The notes beneath the pieces are model-generated. The model saw nothing but the letters and a program-made list of their open reading frames with translations, was not told the DNA's origin and ran no database searches. A stretch of DNA of 41,434 bases from a virus, in IMG/VR virus record IMGVR_UViG_3300017991_000193, positions 1-41,434 of that record. One strand, written 5' to 3'. Positions 13,179 through 22,520 of this stretch are shown here, piece after piece (positions within the stretch are counted from its first letter, which is position 1; every line of letters begins with the position of its first letter). The position numbers were made by a program, and so were the translations under genes.

Positions 13179-14147
13179 ATGTATATTTGCCCGAAGTGTG
13201 GGGGCCCGCTGGTGAAAAGTGGGCACAAAAATGATAAACAAAACTATATATGCAAAGTTTGCAGTAGACAAACGATCAAACCAAAACGACAAAAGAATAA
13301 TAAGAAGAGACCAGAAACGAATTGGCGAGAATGGCTCAAGCATCTTAAGTGCGGACAAAAATTACACGAGAAATCATCTGGTAGTCAAGACTCGTGTGAT
13401 ATCCATATTAAAACCAGTGGTGAATATATTATATATCAACCTATCAGCGACATGCATTTAGGCAGCATAGGATGTGATTATGAATCGCTAGAAGCGTTTA
13501 CAGATGCCATACTGAGATATAAAAATGTGTTTTTTTCTCTTACAGGCGATAATATTGATGGATTTTACTCTTTCAAAAACATGCTTGCAGTTCATCAAAT
13601 GCAGATGAGTCCAGAAGAACAACTAAACTTTTTCGAAAGTTGGATAAAAGAGGTTCAACATAAGTTTCTATTTTCGACATGGGGCAATCATGAGGAAATG
13701 GAAGAGCGTGCGAGCGGAATGAATAGCACGAAACGAATGCTGAATAGACAGCTTGTTTATTTCAATGGTATAGGTATTGCAAATTTAAATATCAACGATA
13801 TAAAATATCAAATTGTAGCAACACATAAAACGCGAAACAATTCTATGTATAACAGGACTCATGGGCTAAAGCAACTTGCTAGAATGCAATTGCCTGCTGC
13901 TGATATATACATAGCTGGGCACTTGCACAGTTCAGCCTTTGAAGTGCAGTACGAACGTGATAAGATGCAAGTGTTTGCACTCTTAGGTACGCTGAAAAAA
14001 AATGATGGATTTGCAAAAAGATATTTTAGTTACTGGTCAAATCAGCAAATGACTGCATTTGTACTGAATGCGAAGAAAAAGGAAATCGTTCCATTTGCCA
14101 CTCTAGAGCAAGCGATTAAGTTTTGTGGAATAAAAGATGATAATTGA
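13179..14147 (+). CDS. Zinc-ribbon / calcineurin-like metallophosphoesterase fusion
   Basis: A 322-residue protein. The N-terminus is a zinc ribbon (Cys4, Cys7, Cys25, Cys28: CPKCGG and CKVC) and a basic linker, like those of DNA-binding transposase-type proteins. The rest is a metallophosphoesterase: SDMHLGS (Asp91, His93), GDNID (Asp124), GNHEE (Asn170, His171), THKT (His216) and AGHLH (His248, His250). All metal ligands of the family are present, so it should be active on a phosphodiester or phosphoester. The zinc ribbon suggests a nucleic acid substrate (inference). Why it lies between endolysin and holin-like genes is unclear. Confidence 0.85.
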   Translation: MYICPKCGGPLVKSGHKNDKQNYICKVCSRQTIKPKRQKNNKKRPETNWREWLKHLKCGQKLHEKSSGSQDSCDIHIKTSGEYIIYQPISDMHLGSIGCDYESLEAFTDAILRYKNVFFSLTGDNIDGFYSFKNMLAVHQMQMSPEEQLNFFESWIKEVQHKFLFSTWGNHEEMEERASGMNSTKRMLNRQLVYFNGIGIANLNINDIKYQIVATHKTRNNSMYNRTHGLKQLARMQLPAADIYIAGHLHSSAFEVQYERDKMQVFALLGTLKKNDGFAKRYFSYWSNQQMTAFVLNAKKKEIVPFATLEQAIKFCGIKDDN

Positions 14148-14148
14148 C

Positions 14149-14178
14149 TTGACAGAAATAAATACTTGGATGCATACT
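14149..14178 (+). promoter_or_regulatory. Possible promoter before the holin-like gene
   Basis: Consensus -35 TTGACA (14149-14154) with an 18-base spacer to CATACT (14173-14178), which matches four of six -10 positions. It lies in the 62-base gap before the holin-like gene and could give that gene separate timing. Confidence 0.3.
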
Positions 14179-14209
14179 GTAGAAAACTTAAAGAAGAGGT
14201 GTTATTAAA

Positions 14210-14434
14210 TTGAAAAACATAATTAAATCATTTTTTTATAAAGATGACGATTTTCAGCCACCATACGCATGGATAACATTTTTTTGTGGCTTAATTGGAG
14301 TATCTGTTATACTTAGATTTTTCCAAGTGTCAAGTTTGAGTGATACTTTGCTTTTAGGTATGCTAGGTTTCGTGATGGGATGGATAGGATTCTACAACAA
14401 GGATAGAAAAGATCGTGAAAAAGAAAATAATTGA
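14210..14434 (+). CDS. Holin-like membrane protein
   Basis: A 74-residue protein starting at TTG 14210 with AGAGGTG upstream. It has two hydrophobic segments (about 19-38 and 45-62) separated by a short turn and a very charged C-terminus (YNKDRKDREKENN), a class II holin-like layout. In the lysis cassette it would open the inner membrane to release the M23 enzyme. The weak start codon could keep expression low. The assignment rests on topology and position, not on sequence homology. Confidence 0.6.
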   Translation: MKNIIKSFFYKDDDFQPPYAWITFFCGLIGVSVILRFFQVSSLSDTLLLGMLGFVMGWIGFYNKDRKDREKENN

Positions 14435-14696
14435 TTTTTTTAAAAAAATACCGAAGTGGTTTTATTATACAGTGACTATTATAATCGGTGCTGGCGTATG
14501 TGGCGTAGCATTGTTTATAGTTATATATTATTCAGTAGTTGGAAAACTAACAAAGAAAAAAAAGAAATCTGAAATACAGGTAGAGAAAAATGACAAAGAA
14601 GTCGAAGAAGGTCGTGCAATTGTTCGTGATACCGATAATTTTATTAAGCTTATGCGCAAAAAAATCAAGCGCAGAAAGCTGCAATCAAAATCTTGA
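14415..14696 (+). CDS. Putative inner-membrane spanin (Rz-like)
   Basis: A 93-residue protein with one N-terminal membrane helix (about 17-43) and a charged, Lys- and Glu-rich C-terminal stretch. This fits an i-spanin, which spans the periplasm and helps disrupt the outer membrane at lysis. The last 107 bases overlap, in another frame, the start of a gene for a secreted protein, the classic Rz/Rz1 arrangement. The periplasmic part is short and highly basic, so another membrane role is possible. Confidence 0.5.
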   Translation: MKKKIIDFFKKIPKWFYYTVTIIIGAGVCGVALFIVIYYSVVGKLTKKKKKSEIQVEKNDKEVEEGRAIVRDTDNFIKLMRKKIKRRKLQSKS

Positions 14697-15012
14697 GGAG
14701 TGTGTTGACAGACTTGAGTTTGTTAAAAATAGATACGATAAGGCACTAGATATTATAGATAACAATACAAAGCTAATAAGGGAATTGCAAAATTCTAAAA
14801 AGAAGAATGTCCTTTTCCCATATGGCGGCTTTAGATGGATACCTGAGATAATATTACCTCAGATCGGCATAGGCTACATCCGAAATATCAAGCGGATCGG
14901 GTTTAAGAGTAAGTTTTTTTACATAGGAGTTGGTGGCATGGTCGATGTGAGCTTCAATAATGATGGAGTACATAGCGTAGGATGTAGCTTTATGCTTGCT
15001 TTTTTATTTTAA
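14590..15012 (+). CDS. Secreted protein overlapping the Rz-like gene (o-spanin candidate)
   Basis: A 140-residue protein with a signal peptide (MTKKSKKVVQLFVIPIILLS...) and likely signal peptidase I cleavage after KKSSA. LSLC is a poor lipobox, so lipidation, expected for an o-spanin, is uncertain. Residues about 33-65 form a coiled coil. The C-terminal half has alternating Gly and hydrophobic segments (IGIGYIRNIKR, FFYIGVGGMVDV, GCSFMLAFLF) that look like outer-membrane beta strands, ending in Phe. It may be a novel type of outer-membrane lysis partner. It ends just before the terminator. Confidence 0.55.
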   Translation: MTKKSKKVVQLFVIPIILLSLCAKKSSAESCNQNLEECVDRLEFVKNRYDKALDIIDNNTKLIRELQNSKKKNVLFPYGGFRWIPEIILPQIGIGYIRNIKRIGFKSKFFYIGVGGMVDVSFNNDGVHSVGCSFMLAFLF

Positions 15013-15041
15013 TTTTTTCGTAGGAACCTCCTGAACACTGG

Positions 15042-15068
15042 CCCCTCTATATGAGGGGTATTTTTTTT
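15042..15068 (+). terminator. Intrinsic terminator of the lysis cassette
   Basis: CCCCTC (15042-15047), 5-base loop, GAGGGG (15053-15058), then TA and eight T. The T-run reaches the stop codon of the converging tail-side gene at 15067, so it separates the two opposing transcripts. Confidence 0.85.
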
Positions 15069-15321
15069 ATGAGAATACAAACGTTTTAATTAGAAATGTT
15101 ATAATACCTATCGCCCACACAAGCCCATTAGCTGCTATCATATATTTAATTTTAATACTGCTGTGTTTTATTGCTTCTGGAATTACGTTTTTTTTTATAT
15201 CGTCAATATTTTTACAATTCTGTTTGATATTTTCGTCCTGTCTTATTGTCTGTTCTAATATTATATCCTGTTTTTCAGATATCGATTTTAATTCATCTAT
15301 TACATATTTTTCAAAATTCAT
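15067..15321 (-). CDS. XhlA-like protein with C-terminal membrane helix
   Basis: An 84-residue protein, last gene of the leftward structural transcript. The N-terminal two thirds are a coiled coil (KSISEKQDIILEQTIRQDEN...) and the C-terminus is a single membrane helix (YMIAANGLVWAIGIITFLI). This is the layout of XhlA/haemolysin-type lysis accessory proteins, which often sit after tail genes. Function is by analogy. It converges on the lysis cassette, so it may add a second membrane-active protein late in infection. Confidence 0.5.
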   Translation of the reverse strand: MNFEKYVIDELKSISEKQDIILEQTIRQDENIKQNCKNIDDIKKNVIPEAIKHSSIKIKYMIAANGLVWAIGIITFLIKTFVFS

Positions 15322-15652
15322 TTTTCTTATTCCTCAGCTTTTTACGTTTTTCATATTTATCCATCAATAATTTTGGTATATCATTATTTTTTAAAATATC
15401 TTTATCGATTAAAGTATCAATAATGAAATCTATTGTCTGGATATATTCTACATCAATTGTGTTCAAAATTTTTTCTGCTTCTTCTATGTCTAGCTCTTCT
15501 TGATTTTTCAAAATAACGTTTTCTCCATTCCATTTGCACAAATCTTTTCTAGCAGGGCTGCCACCCAATATAGGCCAATATTGAATTTGTATGCTACCAT
15601 TTTTCCCATATTCAATAATACGTTCATCTTCAGCAATTATATATAATGCCAT
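15311..15652 (-). CDS. Tail-fibre-linked small protein
   Basis: A 113-residue protein directly after, and overlapping by one base, the fibre gene. The middle part is acidic (EELDIEEAEKILN) and the C-terminus is basic (KYEKRKKLRNKKNEF). Size and position suit a fibre assembly chaperone, but no family is recognised. It overlaps the XhlA-like gene by 11 bases. Confidence 0.5.
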   Translation of the reverse strand: MALYIIAEDERIIEYGKNGSIQIQYWPILGGSPARKDLCKWNGENVILKNQEELDIEEAEKILNTIDVEYIQTIDFIIDTLIDKDILKNNDIPKLLMDKYEKRKKLRNKKNEF

Positions 15653-16905
15653 TATATTGACACCTCTATTATTATTTTATAATACCAGTCCTGTGTTGAT
15701 ATTGCAGTACCTGTACCTGAGTCATTAAGATGGACCATTCCGCTGGAACCAGTTTGCACCTTAACATTATTTTCGTCTATTCCTGTTGTGCATGCGCCAA
15801 GACTTGATGCATCAATATTTTGCGTTAAATCATATGAAGCAGCTTCGGTTTTGTCTTCACTTATGATTGCCCTTGTTGTCATCTTAAAGTTTCCGGTCAT
15901 GTAATTATAGCCATAATCGTGCAAAATATTTGTATCTTGATTTTTATTACTACCGGCAACCTCGTTTACGTCAGCTGTAGCACCACTGGTTGAACCAGTT
16001 ATTTCTTTATTGTTCGTCCATATGCCTGTGCCAGTAACATTTTTCACATACAGCGTTGTCTCGTCATCACTTTGTATTATGCCAGTATTTCCGCTTGTCT
16101 CTTCTGTTATCAATTCGCCTACAATAAAATTTCCAGATAAATTATCATAATCAAAAGCGCTTGTGCCAAAATGTCTGTTTGAAAAATCATTAGTATTTAT
16201 AAACCCCGTGTCGTATCTAGAATTGTATTGTACAATTTGCCATTCTCCAGATTCTGCTATTATTTCAAGTGTATCATTTTTTGATTGCATTGCAATAGAT
16301 GTTTCACCTCCTATCGTCTCTGCTCCTTCTCCATCAATTGTTACCTTGCCCCCAAGGTCGGTTATCAAAAATAATAGTTTCCTATCTGAATTATCGGCAA
16401 GTGTTGGTAGTGTGATTGTCAATGTTCTTTCAGAAGGGTTAATATAAAATTTATCAAACCCGTCATCATCCAGTATTGTATAGTCAGAAGTAACTGTCTT
16501 AGCATTTCCCAATTGAGCTTGAATCGTAGTTATGTTAGCAGTATTAGTTGCGACATCTGTTATTAGTCCATCTATAGTTGTTTTATCGACATAGCTGCCA
16601 ACCGCCTTGTATGTTATGTATAATTCTCCAACCTGATAAGCTGCATTGAGTATGTTGATGCCAGTCCACACATTTACGCCCTCAAGCCCAGTGTAGTATG
16701 CGTCTTTATTTGTAAACTCATAATCAACATTGAGAGTTAGCTCTGTTCCATTTGAGTCCCCTTCTTCAATAGTAAAGTCGGTTTCTATAAATGCTCTTTT
16801 TACTGTACCAAGTTGCAAAGTTCCAGATCCAACATTATTATATCTTTCATCTATAAAATTTGTTGTTTCGCCTGATACATAATTCACTAATGTGCTTTTA
16901 GACAT
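15652..16905 (-). CDS. Tail fibre protein
   Basis: A 417-residue Ser/Thr/Gly/Asp-rich protein without Cys until near the end. An N-terminal part (about 1-105) probably attaches it to the tail tip. A short coiled coil (TTIDGLITDVATNTANITTI) follows, then long beta-rich segments with repeated Gly-Asn-Thr patterns (for example ETSGNTGIIQSDDETTLYV) typical of trimeric fibres. It probably contributes to receptor recognition. The host receptor cannot be predicted. Confidence 0.65.
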   Translation of the reverse strand: MSKSTLVNYVSGETTNFIDERYNNVGSGTLQLGTVKRAFIETDFTIEEGDSNGTELTLNVDYEFTNKDAYYTGLEGVNVWTGINILNAAYQVGELYITYKAVGSYVDKTTIDGLITDVATNTANITTIQAQLGNAKTVTSDYTILDDDGFDKFYINPSERTLTITLPTLADNSDRKLLFLITDLGGKVTIDGEGAETIGGETSIAMQSKNDTLEIIAESGEWQIVQYNSRYDTGFINTNDFSNRHFGTSAFDYDNLSGNFIVGELITEETSGNTGIIQSDDETTLYVKNVTGTGIWTNNKEITGSTSGATADVNEVAGSNKNQDTNILHDYGYNYMTGNFKMTTRAIISEDKTEAASYDLTQNIDASSLGACTTGIDENNVKVQTGSSGMVHLNDSGTGTAISTQDWYYKIIIEVSI

Positions 16906-16907
16906 GT

Positions 16908-18773
16908 TTATACCTCGTTAAATTGTGTATCTCCGTATAATTTTTCATAATATAATTTATCATAATACAGGAAACCCTGTGTATATATTATTTCGGTTTC
17001 TTCATAGTCTTGAATGTATTTCATTGTTAATGTTATTTCGAACGTGTTAAAATTTATATTTTTGCCTATAATTTCGTAAACATAAAAATTATCAATATCT
17101 CCATCTGGCCGTGTGGATGGATTTGCAATAATAAAATCACCTAGCTCAAGGTCGTAATGAGACATTTTTACTTTACGTTGTATTATATTTCTAACGAAAT
17201 ATGATTGTTGCATGATTAAATCTGACATGATTTCGGCATCACTCGAACTGGTGATAAGCGTTTCGAGTGTACGTTGTTTGTACGATTTGTAACGCAACAA
17301 GGCATTTTCTTCATAATCGGAATTGATATATTGTTCATAGCGGTCAGTTCTCAGGTTTTTATTATATGAAATTCTAATTGAAGATAAAAACTCACTTCCA
17401 TTATTTTTTACGGAAGGCTGCCCAATCCATTCATAATTATATATTGTTTTTACTGGATCCCTATTTGAATTAAATATTTTAGCGCTATATTTTCCGTCTA
17501 TTTGCGCATAAAATATTCCATGTGTACTGGCTATAATATCATTTATTTTGTCTATCAAATTTACGTCGTCGTCTATAAAAATACCAATATCTATGGCAGA
17601 CGCAGTTGCAAGATTCCACATTGTTGTATTGAAATTTGTGTCTATAAATGAAATGTCAGCATAATATAGCATAAGATCTTTTATAACGCTCATCGCATTT
17701 GAGATAACGTTCCCGCTATCATCTTTATAACCATAAAAAGAAACGTATATGTCTGTTATATCGTCTACGTCATCTGAGTCAATGCTTAAAATACCTGTTG
17801 TCAAATCAACTGACCATGTAGCTGTTGATGTGATGTCAGTTTCTCCCTCATAAATTTCGACAACACTATGGATATTCCTATTAGTTGTATCAGCCAGCAT
17901 ATACTCGTAATTATCTGGGATAGGATCAGCTAATTCATTTAAGCAAATTACAGGAGCTTGATTTATGTAACCATATGCTATTGGTTTAGGATAATCAACA
18001 TTGTCAGGTTCAAGATCTGGAAATTCAATTAAATTTAAATAATTGATTGGAATTGATCTTGATAACGATTTTCTTATATCCTGTATGGTTACCGTAAATG
18101 TTTCAAATGTGTTTGAATAATTTTCTAAATAACCAGTAAAAACTTTTTTGTATTCATCATATGTTTCATTTTCAAATCCAAAAAGAATTCTCCCTGCCTG
18201 CCTGTACGCATTTTCATCCTCAAAATTATCAAATTGTCCATCATTGTTCGCAAGAGAAATGCTGCCCGAATTAAATGCTATTTTGCCAAAAAACAAAGGA
18301 TCTTTTTGCGTATTCAAATTTGGGATAGAAGTTATTCTAGGCTCATAGTAAACATTTTCGTAATAAGCTCCGAGCTCTCGATCTGCCTCCGTTGAATACC
18401 CTGTTACACTACCAAGCAAAATAATTTTATCAAGTGGCGGTTCCCATGAATCGAAATGAATATATATTTTCGTTGTCAACGCATCATAATAAAATGATGC
18501 GTTTTGTATTCTTAAATCAGTCAATGAATTTACTTTAGTATAGTCCTGAGAACCAATTTTCAGCGATTGTATATTATATTCTATTTCATTCGTGTTAGTA
18601 TAATACCATAGGTTGCCATTATCGTCTGTCCATGACTTATCTCCCGGAGTCAATATGTTAAACCATATCCCGGCTTCATAATTTATTAAAACATCATTGT
18701 TTACGGGTAAATCATATTCAAATAATACGATTTTATGGGTTACCGATTGATCTATTTTATCTAAAAACGCCAT
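16908..18773 (-). CDS. Tail hub / baseplate-type protein
   Basis: A 621-residue protein beginning MAFLDKIDQSVTHKIVLFEYDLP. It is rich in Tyr, Asp and Ile beta strands and lies between the gp53-like fibre and the fibre at 15652. The middle section (YKKVFTGYLENYSNTFETFT...TIQDIRKSLSR) resembles the repeated beta domains of siphovirus tail hub proteins, and ISSTHG-like IASTHGIFYAQIDGKYSAKIF resembles later hub segments. It shares a one-base overlap with the previous gene. It would close the tail tube and hold the fibres. Confidence 0.65.
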   Translation of the reverse strand: MAFLDKIDQSVTHKIVLFEYDLPVNNDVLINYEAGIWFNILTPGDKSWTDDNGNLWYYTNTNEIEYNIQSLKIGSQDYTKVNSLTDLRIQNASFYYDALTTKIYIHFDSWEPPLDKIILLGSVTGYSTEADRELGAYYENVYYEPRITSIPNLNTQKDPLFFGKIAFNSGSISLANNDGQFDNFEDENAYRQAGRILFGFENETYDEYKKVFTGYLENYSNTFETFTVTIQDIRKSLSRSIPINYLNLIEFPDLEPDNVDYPKPIAYGYINQAPVICLNELADPIPDNYEYMLADTTNRNIHSVVEIYEGETDITSTATWSVDLTTGILSIDSDDVDDITDIYVSFYGYKDDSGNVISNAMSVIKDLMLYYADISFIDTNFNTTMWNLATASAIDIGIFIDDDVNLIDKINDIIASTHGIFYAQIDGKYSAKIFNSNRDPVKTIYNYEWIGQPSVKNNGSEFLSSIRISYNKNLRTDRYEQYINSDYEENALLRYKSYKQRTLETLITSSSDAEIMSDLIMQQSYFVRNIIQRKVKMSHYDLELGDFIIANPSTRPDGDIDNFYVYEIIGKNINFNTFEITLTMKYIQDYEETEIIYTQGFLYYDKLYYEKLYGDTQFNEV

Positions 18774-19498
18774 TAACTACCAACCGCTATAAAATATATT
18801 GTAGGAGTAGTTCCTGCGCCGGTTGTAACAACCTGAAAATTACTTGTAGTTAAATTTTGAGCATACATTTGGAACGTAGACGTTGACCCGCCATTTATGG
18901 TAACAGCATATGCACTATTCGGAAATGTCATCGGTAAATTTATTGTCGTAGTTCCAGCGCCAATTATTGGATCATTTTGCCCCCATTGTATATATAAAGA
19001 GCCAAGTTTAATATATCCATTTGTGTCAATACTTTGTGTCAGAAAATTATCGGTATCAAGCAGTGCCAACATTGGTTTCGTTTCTGGATCTTGTGGATAA
19101 AATCTTTTATCGCTATAGCTTGCGCCTGATTTTGTCATAATAAAATTAGCATATCTATAATTGGCATTACCACCAGTTCCATACCATCCCTGTTTTGAAT
19201 CGGACCATGTTGGAGCAGTGTTTGTAAAAGAAGCTGTGACCGAATCTCCCGAAGGAGAAAGCAAAATATATACACTTCCATCAGATGGGGTTCCGGATAT
19301 TGCCTCTTCTGAATCGAATTTAAATAGAGCTCCATTTATTTCAACTTTGCTACCTGCTGCAATAGCTGGTTTTGTAGTGTTATCGTAATTTGTTAGCGAT
19401 ATCGCATGATAGCCATATCTTTGCGTGTCCAATGTTTCCATAATGCTTGTAGCATTCGTGTCTCCTATCCCATAATCATTCACTTTACTTCCAGCCAT
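18773..19498 (-). CDS. Tail fibre protein with gp53-like C-terminal domain
   Basis: A 241-residue protein. The last 75-80 residues follow the gp53-like fibre tip pattern: GYIKLGSLYIQWGQ, TTTINLPMTFPNSAYAVT, then TSNFQV and TIYFIAVGS at the end. The N-terminal part starts MAGSKVNDYGIGDT and probably binds the tail. The domain is common at the receptor-binding tips of phage fibres. It overlaps both neighbours by a base, in the same transcript as the hub. Confidence 0.75.
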   Translation of the reverse strand: MAGSKVNDYGIGDTNATSIMETLDTQRYGYHAISLTNYDNTTKPAIAAGSKVEINGALFKFDSEEAISGTPSDGSVYILLSPSGDSVTASFTNTAPTWSDSKQGWYGTGGNANYRYANFIMTKSGASYSDKRFYPQDPETKPMLALLDTDNFLTQSIDTNGYIKLGSLYIQWGQNDPIIGAGTTTINLPMTFPNSAYAVTINGGSTSTFQMYAQNLTTSNFQVVTTGAGTTPTIYFIAVGS

Positions 19499-20238
19499 TA
19501 GAACACCTCTCTAAATTTTATTTTTGTACCCCATGGATCATGAGACTCACCATTTCTTTTGAATTGCAAACTTTTTTGATCGATCAAACAATACATCGGC
19601 TCCTCTATATTCAGGTCATTCGCCCATATAAGGCATATAACTGGTTTAACGTTTTTATTATTTTCAAACATGCTATTCAAACTATCTCTTTGATCGTGCG
19701 ATAAAAACGGAAAGCTAAACATTGGGTTTCTGTAACTGTATCTCTCTTCTCCATATGCCTGCCCTGAATATGAAATAGACACAGTTGAATCTGATTTCTT
19801 TTCAAGCGTTTGATTTAATTTCATTCCAGGCATCTGTAAATAAGTGCCTAAAAATATACTCCCGATTTCTATATATCCGTCTGATGTGGTATCGTCGTCT
19901 GTTATAGTGATTCGCCAATAATTATAAGTTGCTTCGCTAAAATTCAATATACACATGCTTTGTCTATATGGAATTGTTTGTTCAAACGAAGGTGCGCCCC
20001 ATGCGTCTGTATCATTTCCCTGAAGCGTAATGCTTGCCGTACTGGTTAAATTGTGTCCGAGTATAGAGCAATATGAAGCTTTTATCGTAGTACTAATTTT
20101 TATCGTAGTACTTGTAATCGCACTACGATAAACTTTGGATAAATTTGTATCCTGCATATTCGCAGCCAAATAATTTGGGTTTTCACTTGTAGCCAATATT
20201 GTAGCTGTTAAGAACTTATTGTCGTATAAAAGTCTCAT
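19498..20238 (-). CDS. Distal tail (Dit-like) protein
   Basis: A 246-residue protein directly after the tape measure, where siphoviruses encode the distal tail protein. The middle (CSILGHNLTSTASITLQGND, NYWRITITDDDT, GYIEIGSIFLG) looks like a discoidin or galectin-like beta sandwich, suggesting a carbohydrate-binding module. The end (KSLQFKRNGESHDPWGTKIKFREVF) is typical of tail proteins. The Dit assignment is by position plus style. Confidence 0.6.
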   Translation of the reverse strand: MRLLYDNKFLTATILATSENPNYLAANMQDTNLSKVYRSAITSTTIKISTTIKASYCSILGHNLTSTASITLQGNDTDAWGAPSFEQTIPYRQSMCILNFSEATYNYWRITITDDDTTSDGYIEIGSIFLGTYLQMPGMKLNQTLEKKSDSTVSISYSGQAYGEERYSYRNPMFSFPFLSHDQRDSLNSMFENNKNVKPVICLIWANDLNIEEPMYCLIDQKSLQFKRNGESHDPWGTKIKFREVF

Positions 20239-22520
20239 ATTTTCACCAGTGCATTTGCATCTATAAGTATTTGTCTGTTTTCTATTCCCTGCGTAATTGT
20301 CCCATAAAGCTGTTCGCCGCCAATATTTACGTGCACATTAAAAGTCATTTGCTGCGCTTCTGGAACAACTCCGGCCTCTTCTGTAATTATTCTATCCTGT
20401 TGCCCGCCTATTGCATTTATCAAGTCGTTGGCAAACATTTCTCTTGTTTTGGCGCCCTGTGGACCAGTAAGAGGGAAAACGGCTTCAGGTCCAGCTTCGC
20501 CTATTTCTGCGAATGTTCTACTATTTGCAATGCCACCCTCTGCCATAGCTGGTGGTTTTTGTGAAGCTATTATCCCAAGTTGAACCGCACCCATAACACC
20601 AGCAAGTGCAGCAAATGCAATTGATGCTGGCCACGGACCTGACAACGCTGACATAATTGCTTGACTTGTAGCCATTATTGTTTCTACAATACGAAATCCT
20701 TTTTGCCTCTCAAAAGCCTGTCTTTGAATTTTAGCTTTTTCTTTTTCGCTTTTTTCATTTATTTGCCGTTCTTTTTTTGCCCTATTTTCTTCAAGCTTAT
20801 TTATAGCTATTTCTTGCTTCTTTTTATTCTTTATTGTGCTTCTTATATTGTCTCTTTCCTGTTCAAAGGTAATTTGCAATTCATTTAATTTTTTTTGTCG
20901 TCTTTGATCTATTTCCGTCAATCTATTTTGCTCAGACACTGCGAATGCTTCTCCTATTAGCCCAAGCATTTCACCAGTTTTTGACAACGATTGATCGGCC
21001 AATTGCATTTCCTGTTCATGTCGTTGTTTTTTCAATTCTAATATTTTATTTTCTGCATCTTGATTGATAGCAATTCTTGCTTCTTGATATTGTTGCTCAG
21101 AAATAAAACGTCTTTTTCTGAAATCTTCTAGTTTTGCTAAATTTTCTTCTTGAACTCTTGCAATAGTTTGTGCAGGAGATTCCATACTTTGTATTAAATC
21201 TGTTGCAAATTTTTGCGCTTCACTTCTTGCCTTTTTCCATTCTTTTGATGCAGCCTGAGCAGCCTTCTGTTGTTTCTGCATATACACTGTTGGTTGGTCA
21301 CTACCAGCAAGCTCCTCAAGTGTTTCAAACTCGTGCTCAATTCCTCTCATTTCATCAATTACATCGACAATTACATTTTTAAAGTCAATTAAATTATTTA
21401 TTGCGCTTTTCAATGCTGGACCAAAAGTTTCATTTAATATTTCAACAAATTGCATTATCGATTGAATTAAAAATGCGATTGCTTCAGCGATAAGCAAAAT
21501 AATTGGCTCCATTTCTTTGAATGCATTTACTACTGAATCTAATGCAGTACTTAATATTTGCGTTACACCTTTGCCTTCGTTCATTCCACTTAAAAATGGG
21601 GAAAGGGCTGTTGTCACAAAATTTGCCATAATACCAGCAATTTGAGCAACCCCAGAAGCGCCTTTTGCTAAAACTTCAGTAAATTTTATTATTGCATCTC
21701 TATTAGATAATAATGCACTTTGCCCAGAACTAAGGGCATCTTTTAGCGGAGTTCCGACAACAACAGCCATGTCCTTCAATAAAGATGTCAATGTCCTTTG
21801 TTGATTGGCATATGAGCTTGCAGATCGCTCGAAATCGCCAATCGCATTTTTAGATTGTTCAATGGATATTGCCAATGTTGCTTCCGCCTTCGCTTGCAAC
21901 AATGCCATTCCGGTTAAATTAGATTTGCTTTCCGCCGCAAGCCTTTCCTTAACCATTTCTTCTGAGATAATAATCCCAAGATCCTTTGCCTGCTCTCTTT
22001 CCCCAAGCAATGCGGCAGTGAGTGCCTGACTTGCCCTTTCTGCGCCACCCTCTACATTCGCGAAGCTTGCCAAATCAACAGCAAGCTTTTGCACTTGCCC
22101 AGAAAGATCAAGTGCACTTTCGCCAGTCATGCCTAGCCCTGTTAGAAGATCGCCAGTCGCAGATAATAATGTTTTTGATTCAAGCGTTGAAAGTCCATAT
22201 GATTGAACAAGCGTATTTGACATTTGTTCAGCTTCTTCAGCTACTTCCTGAAAAACAACTTTAAATTTATTATTTGTTTCTTCAAAATCAGAAGCTGCAC
22301 CAATTAAATCATTGAAAACAAAATTTAGCCCCTTTATTGCGGTATATATGCCAATTGCTTTTTTCCCTATATCAGATATTGAATCGCCAATACTTTTAGT
22401 TGATTTATTTGCTTTTGATTGAAATTCTTTTATTTTTTTTTCTGCATCAAGCAGCCTTTTATTATATTCATCCAGTCTGGCGGTTACATCGACAAACGCT
22501 TCTCCTACTTTTACAGCCAT
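20235..22520 (-). CDS. Tape measure protein
   Basis: A 761-residue protein, the longest in the window, which sets tail length and is packed inside the tail tube. The TP901-1-type core is present (FEETNNKFKVVFQEVAEEAE to ASQALTAALLGEREQAKDLG, about 80-190). Hydrophobic segments (about 285-360 and 615-660) are separated by long coiled coils (for example 545-600, Glu/Lys/Arg-rich). The C-terminal segment GEAGPEAVFPLTGPQGAK is the usual motif of this family. At the common rule of about 1.5 angstrom per residue, the tail would be roughly 110 nm (inference). Confidence 0.92.
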   Translation of the reverse strand: MAVKVGEAFVDVTARLDEYNKRLLDAEKKIKEFQSKANKSTKSIGDSISDIGKKAIGIYTAIKGLNFVFNDLIGAASDFEETNNKFKVVFQEVAEEAEQMSNTLVQSYGLSTLESKTLLSATGDLLTGLGMTGESALDLSGQVQKLAVDLASFANVEGGAERASQALTAALLGEREQAKDLGIIISEEMVKERLAAESKSNLTGMALLQAKAEATLAISIEQSKNAIGDFERSASSYANQQRTLTSLLKDMAVVVGTPLKDALSSGQSALLSNRDAIIKFTEVLAKGASGVAQIAGIMANFVTTALSPFLSGMNEGKGVTQILSTALDSVVNAFKEMEPIILLIAEAIAFLIQSIMQFVEILNETFGPALKSAINNLIDFKNVIVDVIDEMRGIEHEFETLEELAGSDQPTVYMQKQQKAAQAASKEWKKARSEAQKFATDLIQSMESPAQTIARVQEENLAKLEDFRKRRFISEQQYQEARIAINQDAENKILELKKQRHEQEMQLADQSLSKTGEMLGLIGEAFAVSEQNRLTEIDQRRQKKLNELQITFEQERDNIRSTIKNKKKQEIAINKLEENRAKKERQINEKSEKEKAKIQRQAFERQKGFRIVETIMATSQAIMSALSGPWPASIAFAALAGVMGAVQLGIIASQKPPAMAEGGIANSRTFAEIGEAGPEAVFPLTGPQGAKTREMFANDLINAIGGQQDRIITEEAGVVPEAQQMTFNVHVNIGGEQLYGTITQGIENRQILIDANALVKI

